NCBI GenBank assembly: GCA_004297445.1
Contig: SCUK01000077.1
Span: 1 to 64,000, forward strand
Source of the DNA: Anaerolineae bacterium
Lineage (GTDB): Bacteria; Chloroflexota; Anaerolineae; Anaerolineales; UBA11579
Length of the DNA: 64,000 bases
Direction of reading: 5' to 3'
Part shown: one piece after another, positions 7,163 to 15,786 of the stretch
Numbering within the stretch: position 1 is the stretch's first letter
Layout: each line of letters starts with the position of its first letter
Notes under the pieces: model-generated
Databases searched by the model: none
What the model saw: only the letters and a program-made list of their open reading frames with translations
What the model was told of the DNA's origin: nothing
Made by a program: the position numbers and the translations under genes

Positions 7163-8431
7163 TCAGGTCACTTTTGGGAGGGTGATTTGAAACGGTATGT
7201 AGGATTTTGAGGCGGTAAGTTCAACAAGGGCGCGGGCGGCGCGAAAAACTTCTTCAAAGGTGGTGTAAAGCGGGGAAAAGCCGAAGCGGATGACATTTGG
7301 GGGGCGGAAATCCGGGATGATGGCATGGGCGTGAATCAGTGCCTGGTCAATGGCGGCGGCGTGGGGGTGGGACAGGGCGACGTGCGCGCCGCGGCTAGTG
7401 GGGTCGGTGGGGGATTGAAGAGCGAAGTCCAACGGTTTGAGAAGCGATTCCCACAGGTCGATGAAGTAGGCTGTTTGGGCCGCCGATTTGGCGCGGATGT
7501 TTTCGATTCCGGCTTCCAGAATCAAATCGAGGCCGGGTTCGATGAGAGCGGAAGAGAAGATGGGCGGCGTGCCGGTGAGGAAACGGCGCAGGCTAGGGTC
7601 CGGGGCGTACTGGGGTTGAAAACCGAACATGTCGTCGCGGCCCATCCAGCCGGGAATGGGATTGTGGAGGTCGGATTGGAGCTCCGAGCGAATGCAGATG
7701 TAGGCCGGTGAGCCGGGGCCGCCGTTGAGGTGCTTGTACGTGCAGCCGACGGCGAGGTCGGCGCGGGCGAGCGAAAGATTCACCGGCAATGCACCGGCGG
7801 AGTGGGATAAATCCCAGAGAACGAGTGCGCCAACGGCATGGGCGGCGGCGGTGAGCGCGGCGAGGTCGTAGGTGAAGCCGCTTCTGTAAATGGTGTGGGA
7901 CAGGGAAAGCAGGGCGGTGTCTTCGTCCAGGGCGGCAAGCAATCCGGCTAGCGGGCCGTGGATGCCATCCGGGGAGGGGATGCGCTCCAGCGTGTGGCCC
8001 TGACCGAGAAGGGCAGAGGCTTCCTGCAGGATATAGAAATCGGAGGGGAAGTTCAGGTCATCGGTGAGGATTTTCGTTCGGCCGGGGCGGGCGCGCAGGG
8101 CGGCGACGGCCAGTTTGAAGAGGTTGACGGAAGTGGAGTCGGCGAGAATGACCTCGGATGGTTGGGCGCCAAGGATGGCAGCGAGTTTTGCTCCGATGCG
8201 CTCAGGCAGCTCGAGCCAGCCGTGATTCCAGGCGCGGATGAGGTCATTTCCCCATTGGCGTTCGACGAGGTCGTGGGCGAGAGCGGACGCGACCAATGGC
8301 TGGCGGCCGAGACTGTTGCCATCGAGATAAATGAGCAAAGGGTCAGGGATGGCGAAACGGGCGCGGAATTGCGCAAGTGAATCGGCCGCGTCCAGCGAGC
8401 GGGCATGGTCGAGCGAAAAGGTCGCGGTCAT
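7163..8431 (-). CDS. kynU: Kynureninase
   Basis: 422 residues. A PLP-dependent enzyme that hydrolyses kynurenine or 3-hydroxykynurenine to anthranilate or 3-hydroxyanthranilate plus alanine. Family blocks are YLDGNSLGRQP near the N terminus, WDLSHSAGALPV (PLP-contacting Asp/His), and CTYKHLNGGPGSPA with the Schiff-base lysine near residue 233. A late IRFGFSPLYTTFEEV segment is also typical. No tryptophan dioxygenase or formamidase is in the window. The ATG is six bases after a perfect TATAAT with no Shine-Dalgarno sequence, so the message is probably leaderless. It is divergent from a MarR gene, and the shared region contains five GTTAA boxes. Confidence 0.93.
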   Translation of the reverse strand: MTATFSLDHARSLDAADSLAQFRARFAIPDPLLIYLDGNSLGRQPLVASALAHDLVERQWGNDLIRAWNHGWLELPERIGAKLAAILGAQPSEVILADSTSVNLFKLAVAALRARPGRTKILTDDLNFPSDFYILQEASALLGQGHTLERIPSPDGIHGPLAGLLAALDEDTALLSLSHTIYRSGFTYDLAALTAAAHAVGALVLWDLSHSAGALPVNLSLARADLAVGCTYKHLNGGPGSPAYICIRSELQSDLHNPIPGWMGRDDMFGFQPQYAPDPSLRRFLTGTPPIFSSALIEPGLDLILEAGIENIRAKSAAQTAYFIDLWESLLKPLDFALQSPTDPTSRGAHVALSHPHAAAIDQALIHAHAIIPDFRPPNVIRFGFSPLYTTFEEVFRAARALVELTASKSYIPFQITLPKVT

Positions 8432-8437
8432 GGGCCG

Positions 8438-8443
8438 ATTATA
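8438..8443 (-). promoter_or_regulatory. kynU -10 element (probable leaderless transcript)
   Basis: TATAAT on the minus strand, then CGGCCC, then the kynU ATG. Initiation at the usual distance would fall on the start codon. No good -35 hexamer is visible at 16-18 bases. Confidence 0.55.
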
Positions 8444-8448
8444 CGGTT

Positions 8449-8518
8449 GTTAATACGGCTCTAATGGAAACTCACAGAGGTTAATGGTTAAATGGTGGCG
8501 ATAGTTAATCATCGTTAA
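8449..8518. promoter_or_regulatory. Cluster of five GTTAA boxes between kynU and marR
   Basis: GTTAA occurs at 8449, 8480, 8487, 8504 and 8514 within 70 bases of the divergent promoter region. The last pair reads GTTAATCATCGTTAAG. Density and position suggest operator sites for the neighbouring MarR protein, but the boxes are direct rather than clearly inverted repeats. Confidence 0.35.
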
Positions 8519-8556
8519 GTAATTTGTCTGGTGCAAGTGCAGTGAGAGGTCGTGAG

Positions 8557-9015
8557 ATGGCTGAAGACCCTGAAGTTTTTGAGCGAGCGTTGTACGAATG
8601 GAATGACATCGTCATGCGGCGGTCGATGCAAGCGTTCTGGCGCTTTGCGCGCGAGGCGGGATTGTCTATGCCGCAAATCCAGACGCTGATGCGGCTGCAT
8701 TATCACGGCGAATGCAGTGTGTCGGATGTGGGCAGCCACCTGGAAGTGTCCAATGCGGCGGCGTCGCAGATGGTACAGCGGCTGGTGGAAGATGGCTTGG
8801 TGAAGCGCGATGAAGACCCGGGTGACCGGCGCACGAAATTGCTGGGTCTGACGCCAAAAGCTGAACGGCTGGTGGCACAGGCGATTGCGGCGCGGCATGG
8901 CTGGATGGCAGAGATGGCGGAGGGATTGACTACGGAGGAGCGGAAGACGGTCGGGCCGGCGCTGGCGCGGTTGATCGCGGCGGCGCGCGAGGACGAGGAA
9001 GCCGGTCGAGCTTAA
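8557..9015 (+). CDS. MarR-family transcriptional regulator
   Basis: 152 residues from the ATG at 8557, preceded by GAGAGG. The track's TTG start adds 11 residues and has less support. A winged-helix core is visible: SMPQIQTLMRLHYHGECSVSDVGSHLEVSNAAASQMVQRLVEDGLVKR followed by the beta-wing DEDPGDRRTKLLGLTPKAERLV. MarR proteins bind DNA as dimers and usually repress adjacent genes until a small ligand binds. It stands directly upstream of two ABC exporter half-genes on the same strand, the classical arrangement for a regulator of drug efflux, and is divergent from kynU. Confidence 0.88.
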   Translation: MAEDPEVFERALYEWNDIVMRRSMQAFWRFAREAGLSMPQIQTLMRLHYHGECSVSDVGSHLEVSNAAASQMVQRLVEDGLVKRDEDPGDRRTKLLGLTPKAERLVAQAIAARHGWMAEMAEGLTTEERKTVGPALARLIAAAREDEEAGRA

Positions 9016-9026
9016 CGGGCTGGAGC

Positions 9027-9047
9027 GGGCCGGTCTCAGACCGGCCC
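9027..9047. repeat. 21-bp palindromic repeat, copy 2
   Basis: Identical to 46-66. It begins 11 bases after the MarR stop and is followed by the same CTAC trinucleotide context (GGCCCTAC). It may limit read-through from marR into the exporter genes or stabilise the marR 3' end. Confidence 0.75.
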
Positions 9048-9166
9048 TACGAAGCATGCGGTGTACCCTGGTAACTCCTCCTGTGCCCTGCAAATGCAGA
9101 AGAAGCAACGGGATGAAGTTGTTGTAGAAGGGAAATTGGACTCATTGAACACAAGGAGAGCGTGAC

Positions 9167-11134
9167 TTGAAGAAGCCAAACGAAACGGGGCGGCGGGGGC
9201 GGCCCAAAATGGATACAAGCGCACTGAAGCGGACGGCGCGTTACCTGACGGCCTATAAGGGCGAGGCATTGCTGCCTTATCTGTTCCTGATTGTCGCGAC
9301 CGTATCGCAACTGGCGGTACCGCGGCTGGTGCGCAACATCATCGATGCGGTGACGAGCGGCGTGATTGCCAGCACGGTCATCGAACAATTGACGCAAATC
9401 CCGGAGGCGTTTGCGAGCCAGGCCTTGTCGCAAATCCTCGGATTCCTGGAATTGCCAGCGGATTGGACGATGGCGCAACTGAACGAACACCTGGCGGGAA
9501 TGATAGCGGACGCGCCGCGGGCGCTGGTGACGGCGGCGGTGGCCATCGTGCTGTTCGCGGCGGCACGCGGCGTGTTTGCGTTCCTGCAAGCGTATTGGGC
9601 GGAGCGCAACTCGCAGAGCGTGGCGTACGATCTGCGCAACGACATCTTCGCGAAAATCCAGCGGCTGTCTTTTTCCTACCATGACCAGAATCAGACCGGA
9701 CAGTTGATGATCCGGGCGACGGACGACGTTGAGAAGGTGCGGCTGTTCATCGGCCAGGGGCTGCTGCAACTGGTGGGAGCGTTCCTGCTCATCACAGGTA
9801 CGCTGGTGCTGCTCTTCACTACCAATGCCAAGCTGGCGCTGGTGGCCGTGCCAATCCTGCCGGTGGTATTCGCGCTGTTCATTGTCTTTGGGACCATCAG
9901 CCAGCCGCTGTTCGGGAAGGTGCAGATGAAGTTATCGGCACTGAATACCGTGTTGCAAGAGAATTTGGCGGGCATCAAGGTGGTCAAGGCATTCGTGCGC
10001 GAGCGTGAGCAGCAAGTGAAGTTCAAAGCGGCGGCGGACAACCTGATGAACCAGCAGATTTCCATCTCGCGACTGTTTTCGTTCCTGTTCCCGCTGGTGT
10101 TCCTAATCGCCAATATGGGACAGGCGGCCATCCTGTACTATGGCGGCCAACAAATTGTGGCGGGGACGCTATCGCTGGGGCAGTGGCAGGAATTCAGCCT
10201 GTATCTCATTTACCTGTTCTTTCCGGTAGCGCAGTTGGGGTTCGTCATCACCCAGATGGGGCAGGCGGCGGCTTCGGCGTCGCGGCTATTCGAAATCCTG
10301 GATGCGCAAAGCGATGTGACGGATAAGGATGGGGCCATCACGCTGCCCAATGCGGAGGGGGACGTGGCTTTTGAAAACGTAACCTTCCGCTACTACAGCA
10401 GCGGCGAGCCGGTACTGAAGAACATTAACTTCGCGACGCGGCCGGGCGAGACGGTGGCGTTACTGGGAGCGACGGGGTCAGGCAAGACGACAATCATTAA
10501 CCTCATCCCGCGCTTCTATGACCCGAGCGAGGGGCGAATTACGATTGGCGGGAACGACCTACGGGAGGTTACGCTGGACTCACTGCGCTCGCAAATCGGT
10601 ATCGTGCTGCAGGAGACGACGCTGTTTTCCGGGACGATTCGCGACAACATCGCCTTCGGGAAGCCGGATGCGACCATGGAGCAGGTGACGGCGGCGGCGA
10701 AAGCGGCGGCTGCGCATGACTTCATCGAGTCGTTCCCGGAGGGGTACAACACTCTGGTGGGTGAACGCGGCTCGACATTGAGCGGCGGGCAGAAGCAGCG
10801 CATTGCGATTGCGCGGGCGCTGTTGCTTAACCCGCGAATCTTGATACTGGATGATTCGACTTCCAGCGTGGACCTGGCGACGGAAGCAGAAATCCAGCGG
10901 GCGTTGGACCGACTGATGCAGGGGCGGACGAGTTTTGTCATCGCCCAACGGATCAGCACGGTGCGCAACGCGGACCAAATCCTTGTGCTGGAAAAGGGCG
11001 AGGTGGTGGCGCGAGGGCGGCATGCCGAACTGATGGAAGACAGCCCGCTGTATGCAGAAATTTACAATTCGCAGTTGGTGGAGGACGCGGCGGTGGAAGC
11101 GGGAACGTCAAGGGCCGTGAAAGCGCCGGAGTAA
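9167..11134 (+). CDS. ABC exporter half-transporter, degenerate-site subunit
   Basis: 655 residues starting at TTG 9167, chosen because AAGGAG stands nine bases upstream; the first ATG gives a form 14 residues shorter. An N-terminal six-helix exporter membrane domain is followed by an ATPase domain with Walker A GATGSGKTT (about 434), signature LSGGQKQR (about 538) and Walker B ILILDDST (about 559). The catalytic glutamate after Walker B is aspartate, and the switch histidine is glutamine (VIAQRIST). These substitutions mark the degenerate partner of heterodimeric exporters such as LmrCD, BmrCD and TM287/288. It works with the next gene. Substrate unknown; drug or lipid export likely. Probably controlled by the upstream MarR. 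Confidence 0.9.
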   Translation: MKKPNETGRRGRPKMDTSALKRTARYLTAYKGEALLPYLFLIVATVSQLAVPRLVRNIIDAVTSGVIASTVIEQLTQIPEAFASQALSQILGFLELPADWTMAQLNEHLAGMIADAPRALVTAAVAIVLFAAARGVFAFLQAYWAERNSQSVAYDLRNDIFAKIQRLSFSYHDQNQTGQLMIRATDDVEKVRLFIGQGLLQLVGAFLLITGTLVLLFTTNAKLALVAVPILPVVFALFIVFGTISQPLFGKVQMKLSALNTVLQENLAGIKVVKAFVREREQQVKFKAAADNLMNQQISISRLFSFLFPLVFLIANMGQAAILYYGGQQIVAGTLSLGQWQEFSLYLIYLFFPVAQLGFVITQMGQAAASASRLFEILDAQSDVTDKDGAITLPNAEGDVAFENVTFRYYSSGEPVLKNINFATRPGETVALLGATGSGKTTIINLIPRFYDPSEGRITIGGNDLREVTLDSLRSQIGIVLQETTLFSGTIRDNIAFGKPDATMEQVTAAAKAAAAHDFIESFPEGYNTLVGERGSTLSGGQKQRIAIARALLLNPRILILDDSTSSVDLATEAEIQRALDRLMQGRTSFVIAQRISTVRNADQILVLEKGEVVARGRHAELMEDSPLYAEIYNSQLVEDAAVEAGTSRAVKAPE

Positions 11135-11186
11135 GCAGAGGGAGTTTTCCGACCGTGGAATCGCGAGAAGAATCTTTCGCTTCGCG

Positions 11187-11277
11187 AGATTTCCTTCGAC
11201 TTCGCTCAGTACATGCTTCGGTCGGGTTCATGTAAAGCGTAAAAGGGAGCTGAATTACCCTCCCTCAGAATGACAAT
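11187..11277. repeat. Dispersed intergenic repeat, copy B (diverged)
   Basis: GATTTCCTTCGACTTCGCTCAG matches copy A at 6275, and after an unrelated stretch TCAGAATGACAATGG matches its end. It lies in the 155-base gap between the two exporter genes, so it is probably transcribed. Confidence 0.5.
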
Positions 11278-11289
11278 GGAGAACTGACT

Positions 11290-13311
11290 ATGTTTGGTGG
11301 ACCGCACGGGATGCGACGGCTGATGGAACAAGGCACGCTCAAGCCAGTGAGCGTGGCGAAGACCTTGAGCCGATTTGGAAAATACTTTAAACCGTACTGG
11401 CTGGCGCTGGCGTTTGTGGCGCTGCTGGTCATCATCACGACCTGGGCGCAGGTGACGGCGCCGGATGTCATCGGGCAGGTGGTGGATTGTTACTTGAATC
11501 CAGTGACGACGAACTCGTTTGCCGGGTTGGCCCCTGACGCAGAGGTGGCCGAGAGCAACTGCTGGATGGCGGGCGAGCCGAAAGGACTCTCGCAACGCAT
11601 CATCCTGGGGCTGCTGACGGCCGGGGACTTCCCGCAGCCCACGGAGGGGCTGGATGATGCTGCGCGGCTGGCGGGATTGGGGCGGGTGATCGCAATTGTG
11701 GTGGGGCTGTACTTCATCACCAGCGTATTGACCGGCCTGACCTTCTTCCTGATGAGCTGGTCCGGGCAACATGTGCTGCGGACCCTGCGGGTGGAGGTAT
11801 TCGAGCATCTGCACCGGCTGTCGCTGGGGTATTACGGCGAACATGAAGCCGGCGACTTGATGAGCCGAATCACGAACGATACAGAGACCATCCAACAGGC
11901 GATTTCGTTTGCGCTGGTGAATGTATTGAGCGGGCTGCTGCTGCTGGTGTGGATTGCGTACAACATGCTCACGCGCAGTTTGCCGTTTGCGCTCTTGAGC
12001 CTGACGGCGGCGCCGTTCATGATCGCGGCGACGCTGTGGCTGTCTGCCCAGGCGCGCAAGGCGTTCCGCAAGACACGGCTGGAGATGGGCAGCGTGAACG
12101 CGGAATTGCAGGAGACGATTTCAGCCGTGCGCGAGGTGCAGGCATTCAACCGGGCGGATGAGAACATTGAGAACTTCCGGGCGACGAACGCGGCCAACCG
12201 GGATGCGAACATCCAGGCGGTGGCGTATACCAGCGCGCTGGCGCCGACGCTGGAAGCGCTGGGGTATGTGGGTATGGCGGTGGTGGTGGGCGTGGGCGGT
12301 ATGGCACTCATCAATGGCAGTGACCTGATGGGCACGACTGTATCGCTGGGGCTGGTCATCACCTTCCTGGCGTATGTGCAACGCTTCAACCAGCCCATCC
12401 AGCAAATCTCGGTGCTGTGGACGAACATCCAGAGCGCCATCGCAGGCGGCGAGAGAATTTTTGGGCTGCTGGACGAGGACCCGGGCGTGCAGAGCCGGGC
12501 GGATGCCGTGCCGATGCCGCTAATCGAGGGCAGGGTCGTGTTTGAAGGGGTGAGCGCCGAATACAAGACCGGCGACCCGGTACTGCATGGCGTGGACTTC
12601 ACCGCCGAGGCAGGCCAGATGATGGCCATCGTGGGGCCGACGGGGGCGGGCAAGACGACAATTATTAACCTGATCCCGCGGTTTTATGATGTGACCGGCG
12701 GGAGCATCACGATTGATGGCAAGGATGTGCGCGAGGTGGACCTGCACAGCCTGCGCCGGCAAATCGGAATCGTGCTGCAGGATACGTTTCTATTCAGCGA
12801 CACGGTGATGGAGAATATCCGCTTCGGGCGACCGGACGCAACCGATGATGACGTCATCGCGGCGGCCAAACTTGCGCGGGCGGATACGTTCATCGAGATG
12901 CTACCGGAAAAGTATGCGACAGTGCTGGGCGAGCGCGGCAGCGGGTTGAGCCAGGGGCAGCGTCAGTTGCTTTCGATTGCCCGGGCGGCGCTGGCGGACC
13001 CGAGAATCCTGATCCTTGATGAGGCCACCTCCAGCGTGGATACGCGGACGGAGCGGCTGATTCAGGAGGCGTTTGACGTGCTGATGGCTGGGCGGACGTC
13101 GTTCGTCATCGCACACCGGCTGAGCACCATCCGCAATGCGGACCAGGTGCTGGTGCTGGACAAAGGTCAGATTGTGGAGCGCGGGCGGCACGCAGAGTTG
13201 CTGGCGAATAAGGGTTTCTACTACGATATCTATATGAGCCAATTCTGGCGCGAAGAGGATGAAGGTGCTGCCCAGAACAATGGGCGGGGGATGGCCGAAG
13301 CGGGGGCGTGA
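11290..13311 (+). CDS. ABC exporter half-transporter, catalytic-site subunit
   Basis: 673 residues with GGAG upstream. The membrane domain contains a 60-70-residue insertion after the first helix (YLNPVTTNSFAGLAPD...GLDDAARL) before the FFLMSWSGQHVLRTLR segment. The ATPase domain has Walker A GPTGAGKTT (about 448), Walker B ILILDEATSSVD with intact glutamate, and intact switch histidine IAHRLST. Its signature is LSQGQ rather than LSGGQ, as expected for the half that faces the degenerate Walker site of its partner. With the previous gene it should form one asymmetric exporter. The message ends at a strong hairpin at 13337-13369. Confidence 0.9.
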   Translation: MFGGPHGMRRLMEQGTLKPVSVAKTLSRFGKYFKPYWLALAFVALLVIITTWAQVTAPDVIGQVVDCYLNPVTTNSFAGLAPDAEVAESNCWMAGEPKGLSQRIILGLLTAGDFPQPTEGLDDAARLAGLGRVIAIVVGLYFITSVLTGLTFFLMSWSGQHVLRTLRVEVFEHLHRLSLGYYGEHEAGDLMSRITNDTETIQQAISFALVNVLSGLLLLVWIAYNMLTRSLPFALLSLTAAPFMIAATLWLSAQARKAFRKTRLEMGSVNAELQETISAVREVQAFNRADENIENFRATNAANRDANIQAVAYTSALAPTLEALGYVGMAVVVGVGGMALINGSDLMGTTVSLGLVITFLAYVQRFNQPIQQISVLWTNIQSAIAGGERIFGLLDEDPGVQSRADAVPMPLIEGRVVFEGVSAEYKTGDPVLHGVDFTAEAGQMMAIVGPTGAGKTTIINLIPRFYDVTGGSITIDGKDVREVDLHSLRRQIGIVLQDTFLFSDTVMENIRFGRPDATDDDVIAAAKLARADTFIEMLPEKYATVLGERGSGLSQGQRQLLSIARAALADPRILILDEATSSVDTRTERLIQEAFDVLMAGRTSFVIAHRLSTIRNADQVLVLDKGQIVERGRHAELLANKGFYYDIYMSQFWREEDEGAAQNNGRGMAEAGA

Positions 13312-13336
13312 GAAGGCAGTGCCCTCCGGAAAAGTG

Positions 13337-13369
13337 AAAACCGGATGCTTCTGCATCCGGTTTTTGTTT
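13337..13369. terminator. Bidirectional intrinsic terminator
   Basis: AAAACCGGATGC-TTCT-GCATCCGGTTTTT, a perfect stem with a four-base loop, ending in TTTTTGTTT on the plus strand and flanked by AAAA on the other side. It can end both the ABC exporter operon (plus) and the convergent tRNA-Asp transcript (minus). Confidence 0.85.
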
Positions 13370-13372
13370 GGG

Positions 13373-13451
13373 TGGCGGTCCCGACGGGATTTGAACCCGC
13401 GATCTCTGCCTTGACAGGGCAGCATGTTAAGCCAAGCTACACCACGGGACC
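13373..13451 (-). tRNA. tRNA-Asp (GTC), CCA encoded
   Basis: On the minus strand GGTCCCG...CGGGACC forms the seven-base acceptor stem, followed by discriminator G and an encoded CCA (13375-13373). The anticodon arm is CTGCC-CTGTCAA-GGCAG with anticodon GTC, and the T arm is CGGGTTCAAATCCCG. The body is 76 nt without CCA. It is the only tRNA here that carries CCA in the gene. Confidence 0.95.
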
Positions 13452-13461
13452 GAGCCGATGA

Positions 13462-13490
13462 ATGTTACCACAGCGGCAGGGGGGCGTCAA
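13462..13490 (-). promoter_or_regulatory. tRNA-Asp promoter
   Basis: TTGACG (13490-13485), 17 bases, TAACAT (13467-13462) on the minus strand, ending 10 bases before the tRNA 5' end. It is back-to-back with the rel promoter. Confidence 0.65.
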
Positions 13491-13518
13491 GAAATCCCGG
13501 GCGGACAGCAGCTTTATC

Positions 13519-13547
13519 TTGTTGGCCGATGGGGGGATGGTTATACT
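13519..13547 (+). promoter_or_regulatory. Promoter of the rel gene
   Basis: TTGTTG (13519-13524), 17 bases, TATACT (13542-13547). The ATG of rel is 13 bases after the -10, so the 5' leader would be only about 6-8 nt. Confidence 0.5.
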
Positions 13548-13560
13548 TAAGGCAAGATCT

Positions 13561-15786
13561 ATGACCACTCTCGAAATCAAATCCATTATTGAGAATCTGC
13601 CCGAGTACTACTCTCCGGCGGACGAAGACCTGATTCAACGGGCGTATTTGTTCGCGGAAAAGGTACACGAGGGCCAGAAACGGGCCTCAGGTGAGCCGTA
13701 CATCAACCATTGCATTGCGGTGGCGCAAATCCTTGCGGACCTGCGGGTGCCGGCGGTGGTGGTGGCGGCCGGACTGTTGCACGATTCGGTGGAAGATACG
13801 CCGGTGACGATCGCGGACATTGAGCGCGAATTCGGCGATGAAATCGCGCGGTTGGTGGATGGCGTGACCAAACTGGATACCCTGCCGCGGGTGTCGCGCA
13901 GCGATACTGGAGCCATCAGCGCGAAAGACGAGCAGACTGAGCGGGCACGTGAGCGCAGCCGCAAGGCGGAACTGGCGAATGAAACGCTGCGCAAGACGTT
14001 CCTGGCGATGGGCGAAGACGTGCGGGTGGTGATCATCAAGCTGGCGGACCGGCTGCATAACATGCGCACGCTGGGCTACATGCCGGAGGATAAACGACGG
14101 CGGATTGCCAAGCAGACACAGGAAATCTTTGCGCCGTTAGCCAGCCGCCTGGGCATCTGGCAGTTGAAGTGGGAATTGGAAGACCTGTCTTTCCGGTACA
14201 GCGAGCCGGATATTTACAAGGAAATCGCCAAAAGCCTGGCGGAGCGACGCAGCCAGCGCGAGACACAGGTAACGCGCATCGTTGACCAGATGAAGGCACT
14301 GCTGGCGGAGCATGGCATCGCGGCGGATGTATCCGGGCGTCCCAAGCATATCTATTCCATCTACAAGAAAATGTATCGCAAGGGCGTACCGTTTGAGCTG
14401 GTGCACGACGTGCGAGCAGTGCGGGTTATCGTCAAGGATGTGCCGACTTGCTACGTGGTGCTGGGTTTGATTCATACCCACTGGCGGCCGGTGCCTGGGG
14501 AATTCGATGATTACATCGCATCGCCAAAAGATAACTTCTACCAGAGTTTGCATACCGCGGTGATGTTTGAGGATGGAAACACGCTTGAGGTGCAAATCCG
14601 CACAAGCGACATGCACGAGAACGCGGAATACGGGATTGCAGCGCACTGGCGCTATAAAGAAGGGAAGTCGTCTCGAGATGAAAATTACGAGCGGCGGGTG
14701 GTGTACCTGCGGCAATTGATGGACTGGATTTCTGACGTTGACGATGCCAGTGAATTCGTAGATGGATTGAAAACGGACGTATTCGGCGACCGGGTGTATG
14801 CCTTTACGCCAGCGGGAGACATCATTGACCTCCCGGCGGGTGCAACATCAATCGATTTTGCCTACCATGTGCACACCGAGGTGGGACATCGTTGCCGGGG
14901 AGCGAAGGTGAACGGCAAGCTGGTGCCGCTGGACACTGTGCTCAAGACCGGCGATAAGGTGGAAATCCTGACCGCCAAGCGCGGCGGGCCGAGCCGGGAT
15001 TGGCTGAACAGCAATCTGGGGCTGGTGCGCACCAACCGGGCGCGTTCCAAAGTGAGCCACTGGTTTAAGCGGCAGGACATTGACCAAAATGTGAGCCAGG
15101 GGAAAGCGCAACTGGAGCGAGAACTGCGCCGCCTGGGCCTGACGGACCTCAATTTGGACCAGCTGGCGAGAGATTTCAATTACAAAGCGGCGGAGGACCT
15201 ATTCCTGGCGATTGGTATCGGGGATATCAATACGGGCCGAATCGTTAACCACCTGGCCCTCGCCGAGAAGGAAGCCCAGCGGGACCCGGACGAACTGCCG
15301 GCGTATTTGCGGGATGGTGGCCAGGCGGACAGCGTCACCTTTGGCGGCGAAGGTATTGCGGTGCAGGGGCTTAAAGGGCTGCTGACAGTGATGGGCAAGT
15401 GCTGCAGCCCGGCGCCGGGCGATGAGATCGTGGGATACATAACGCGCGGGCGCGGGGCGACCATTCACCGGACTGACTGCCCCAACGTGCTGCGGATGAA
15501 AGACCGCGAGCGGCTGGTGCGGGTGATGTGGGGCGAGCCAAAATCCACATATCCGGTGGCGGTGCGTATTCAGGCGTATGACCGGGATGGGCTCCTGCGA
15601 GATGTCTCGACGTTAATTTCGGAAGAAGGCATCAACATGAGCCAGGTCAAGGTGGATGTGAACGAAAACAAAGCGGTATTTGACCTGACGCTGGAAGTGG
15701 GGAACATCAGCCAGTTGAGCCGGGTGTTGAACAAACTAGAGAACCTGCCTAATGTGATGGAAGCGCGGCGGGTGAAACCCGGCTGA
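13561..15786 (+). CDS. rel: RelA/SpoT-family (p)ppGpp synthetase/hydrolase
   Basis: 741 residues from the ATG at 13561; the 33-residue upstream extension crosses the promoter and is rejected. Domains in order: HD hydrolase (about 30-170) with intact LLHDSVEDT and LADRLHNMRTL; synthetase (about 230-350) with PKHIYSIYKKM and YQSLHT; TGS (about 395-455, VYAFTPAGDIIDLP); and a C-terminal ACT domain (about 665-741). The synthetase motif reads EFDD, the ExDD form usual in monofunctional RelA, although the hydrolase motifs look intact. The enzyme sets (p)ppGpp levels during starvation. moeA starts within its stop (TGATG). Confidence 0.93.
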   Translation: MTTLEIKSIIENLPEYYSPADEDLIQRAYLFAEKVHEGQKRASGEPYINHCIAVAQILADLRVPAVVVAAGLLHDSVEDTPVTIADIEREFGDEIARLVDGVTKLDTLPRVSRSDTGAISAKDEQTERARERSRKAELANETLRKTFLAMGEDVRVVIIKLADRLHNMRTLGYMPEDKRRRIAKQTQEIFAPLASRLGIWQLKWELEDLSFRYSEPDIYKEIAKSLAERRSQRETQVTRIVDQMKALLAEHGIAADVSGRPKHIYSIYKKMYRKGVPFELVHDVRAVRVIVKDVPTCYVVLGLIHTHWRPVPGEFDDYIASPKDNFYQSLHTAVMFEDGNTLEVQIRTSDMHENAEYGIAAHWRYKEGKSSRDENYERRVVYLRQLMDWISDVDDASEFVDGLKTDVFGDRVYAFTPAGDIIDLPAGATSIDFAYHVHTEVGHRCRGAKVNGKLVPLDTVLKTGDKVEILTAKRGGPSRDWLNSNLGLVRTNRARSKVSHWFKRQDIDQNVSQGKAQLERELRRLGLTDLNLDQLARDFNYKAAEDLFLAIGIGDINTGRIVNHLALAEKEAQRDPDELPAYLRDGGQADSVTFGGEGIAVQGLKGLLTVMGKCCSPAPGDEIVGYITRGRGATIHRTDCPNVLRMKDRERLVRVMWGEPKSTYPVAVRIQAYDRDGLLRDVSTLISEEGINMSQVKVDVNENKAVFDLTLEVGNISQLSRVLNKLENLPNVMEARRVKPG

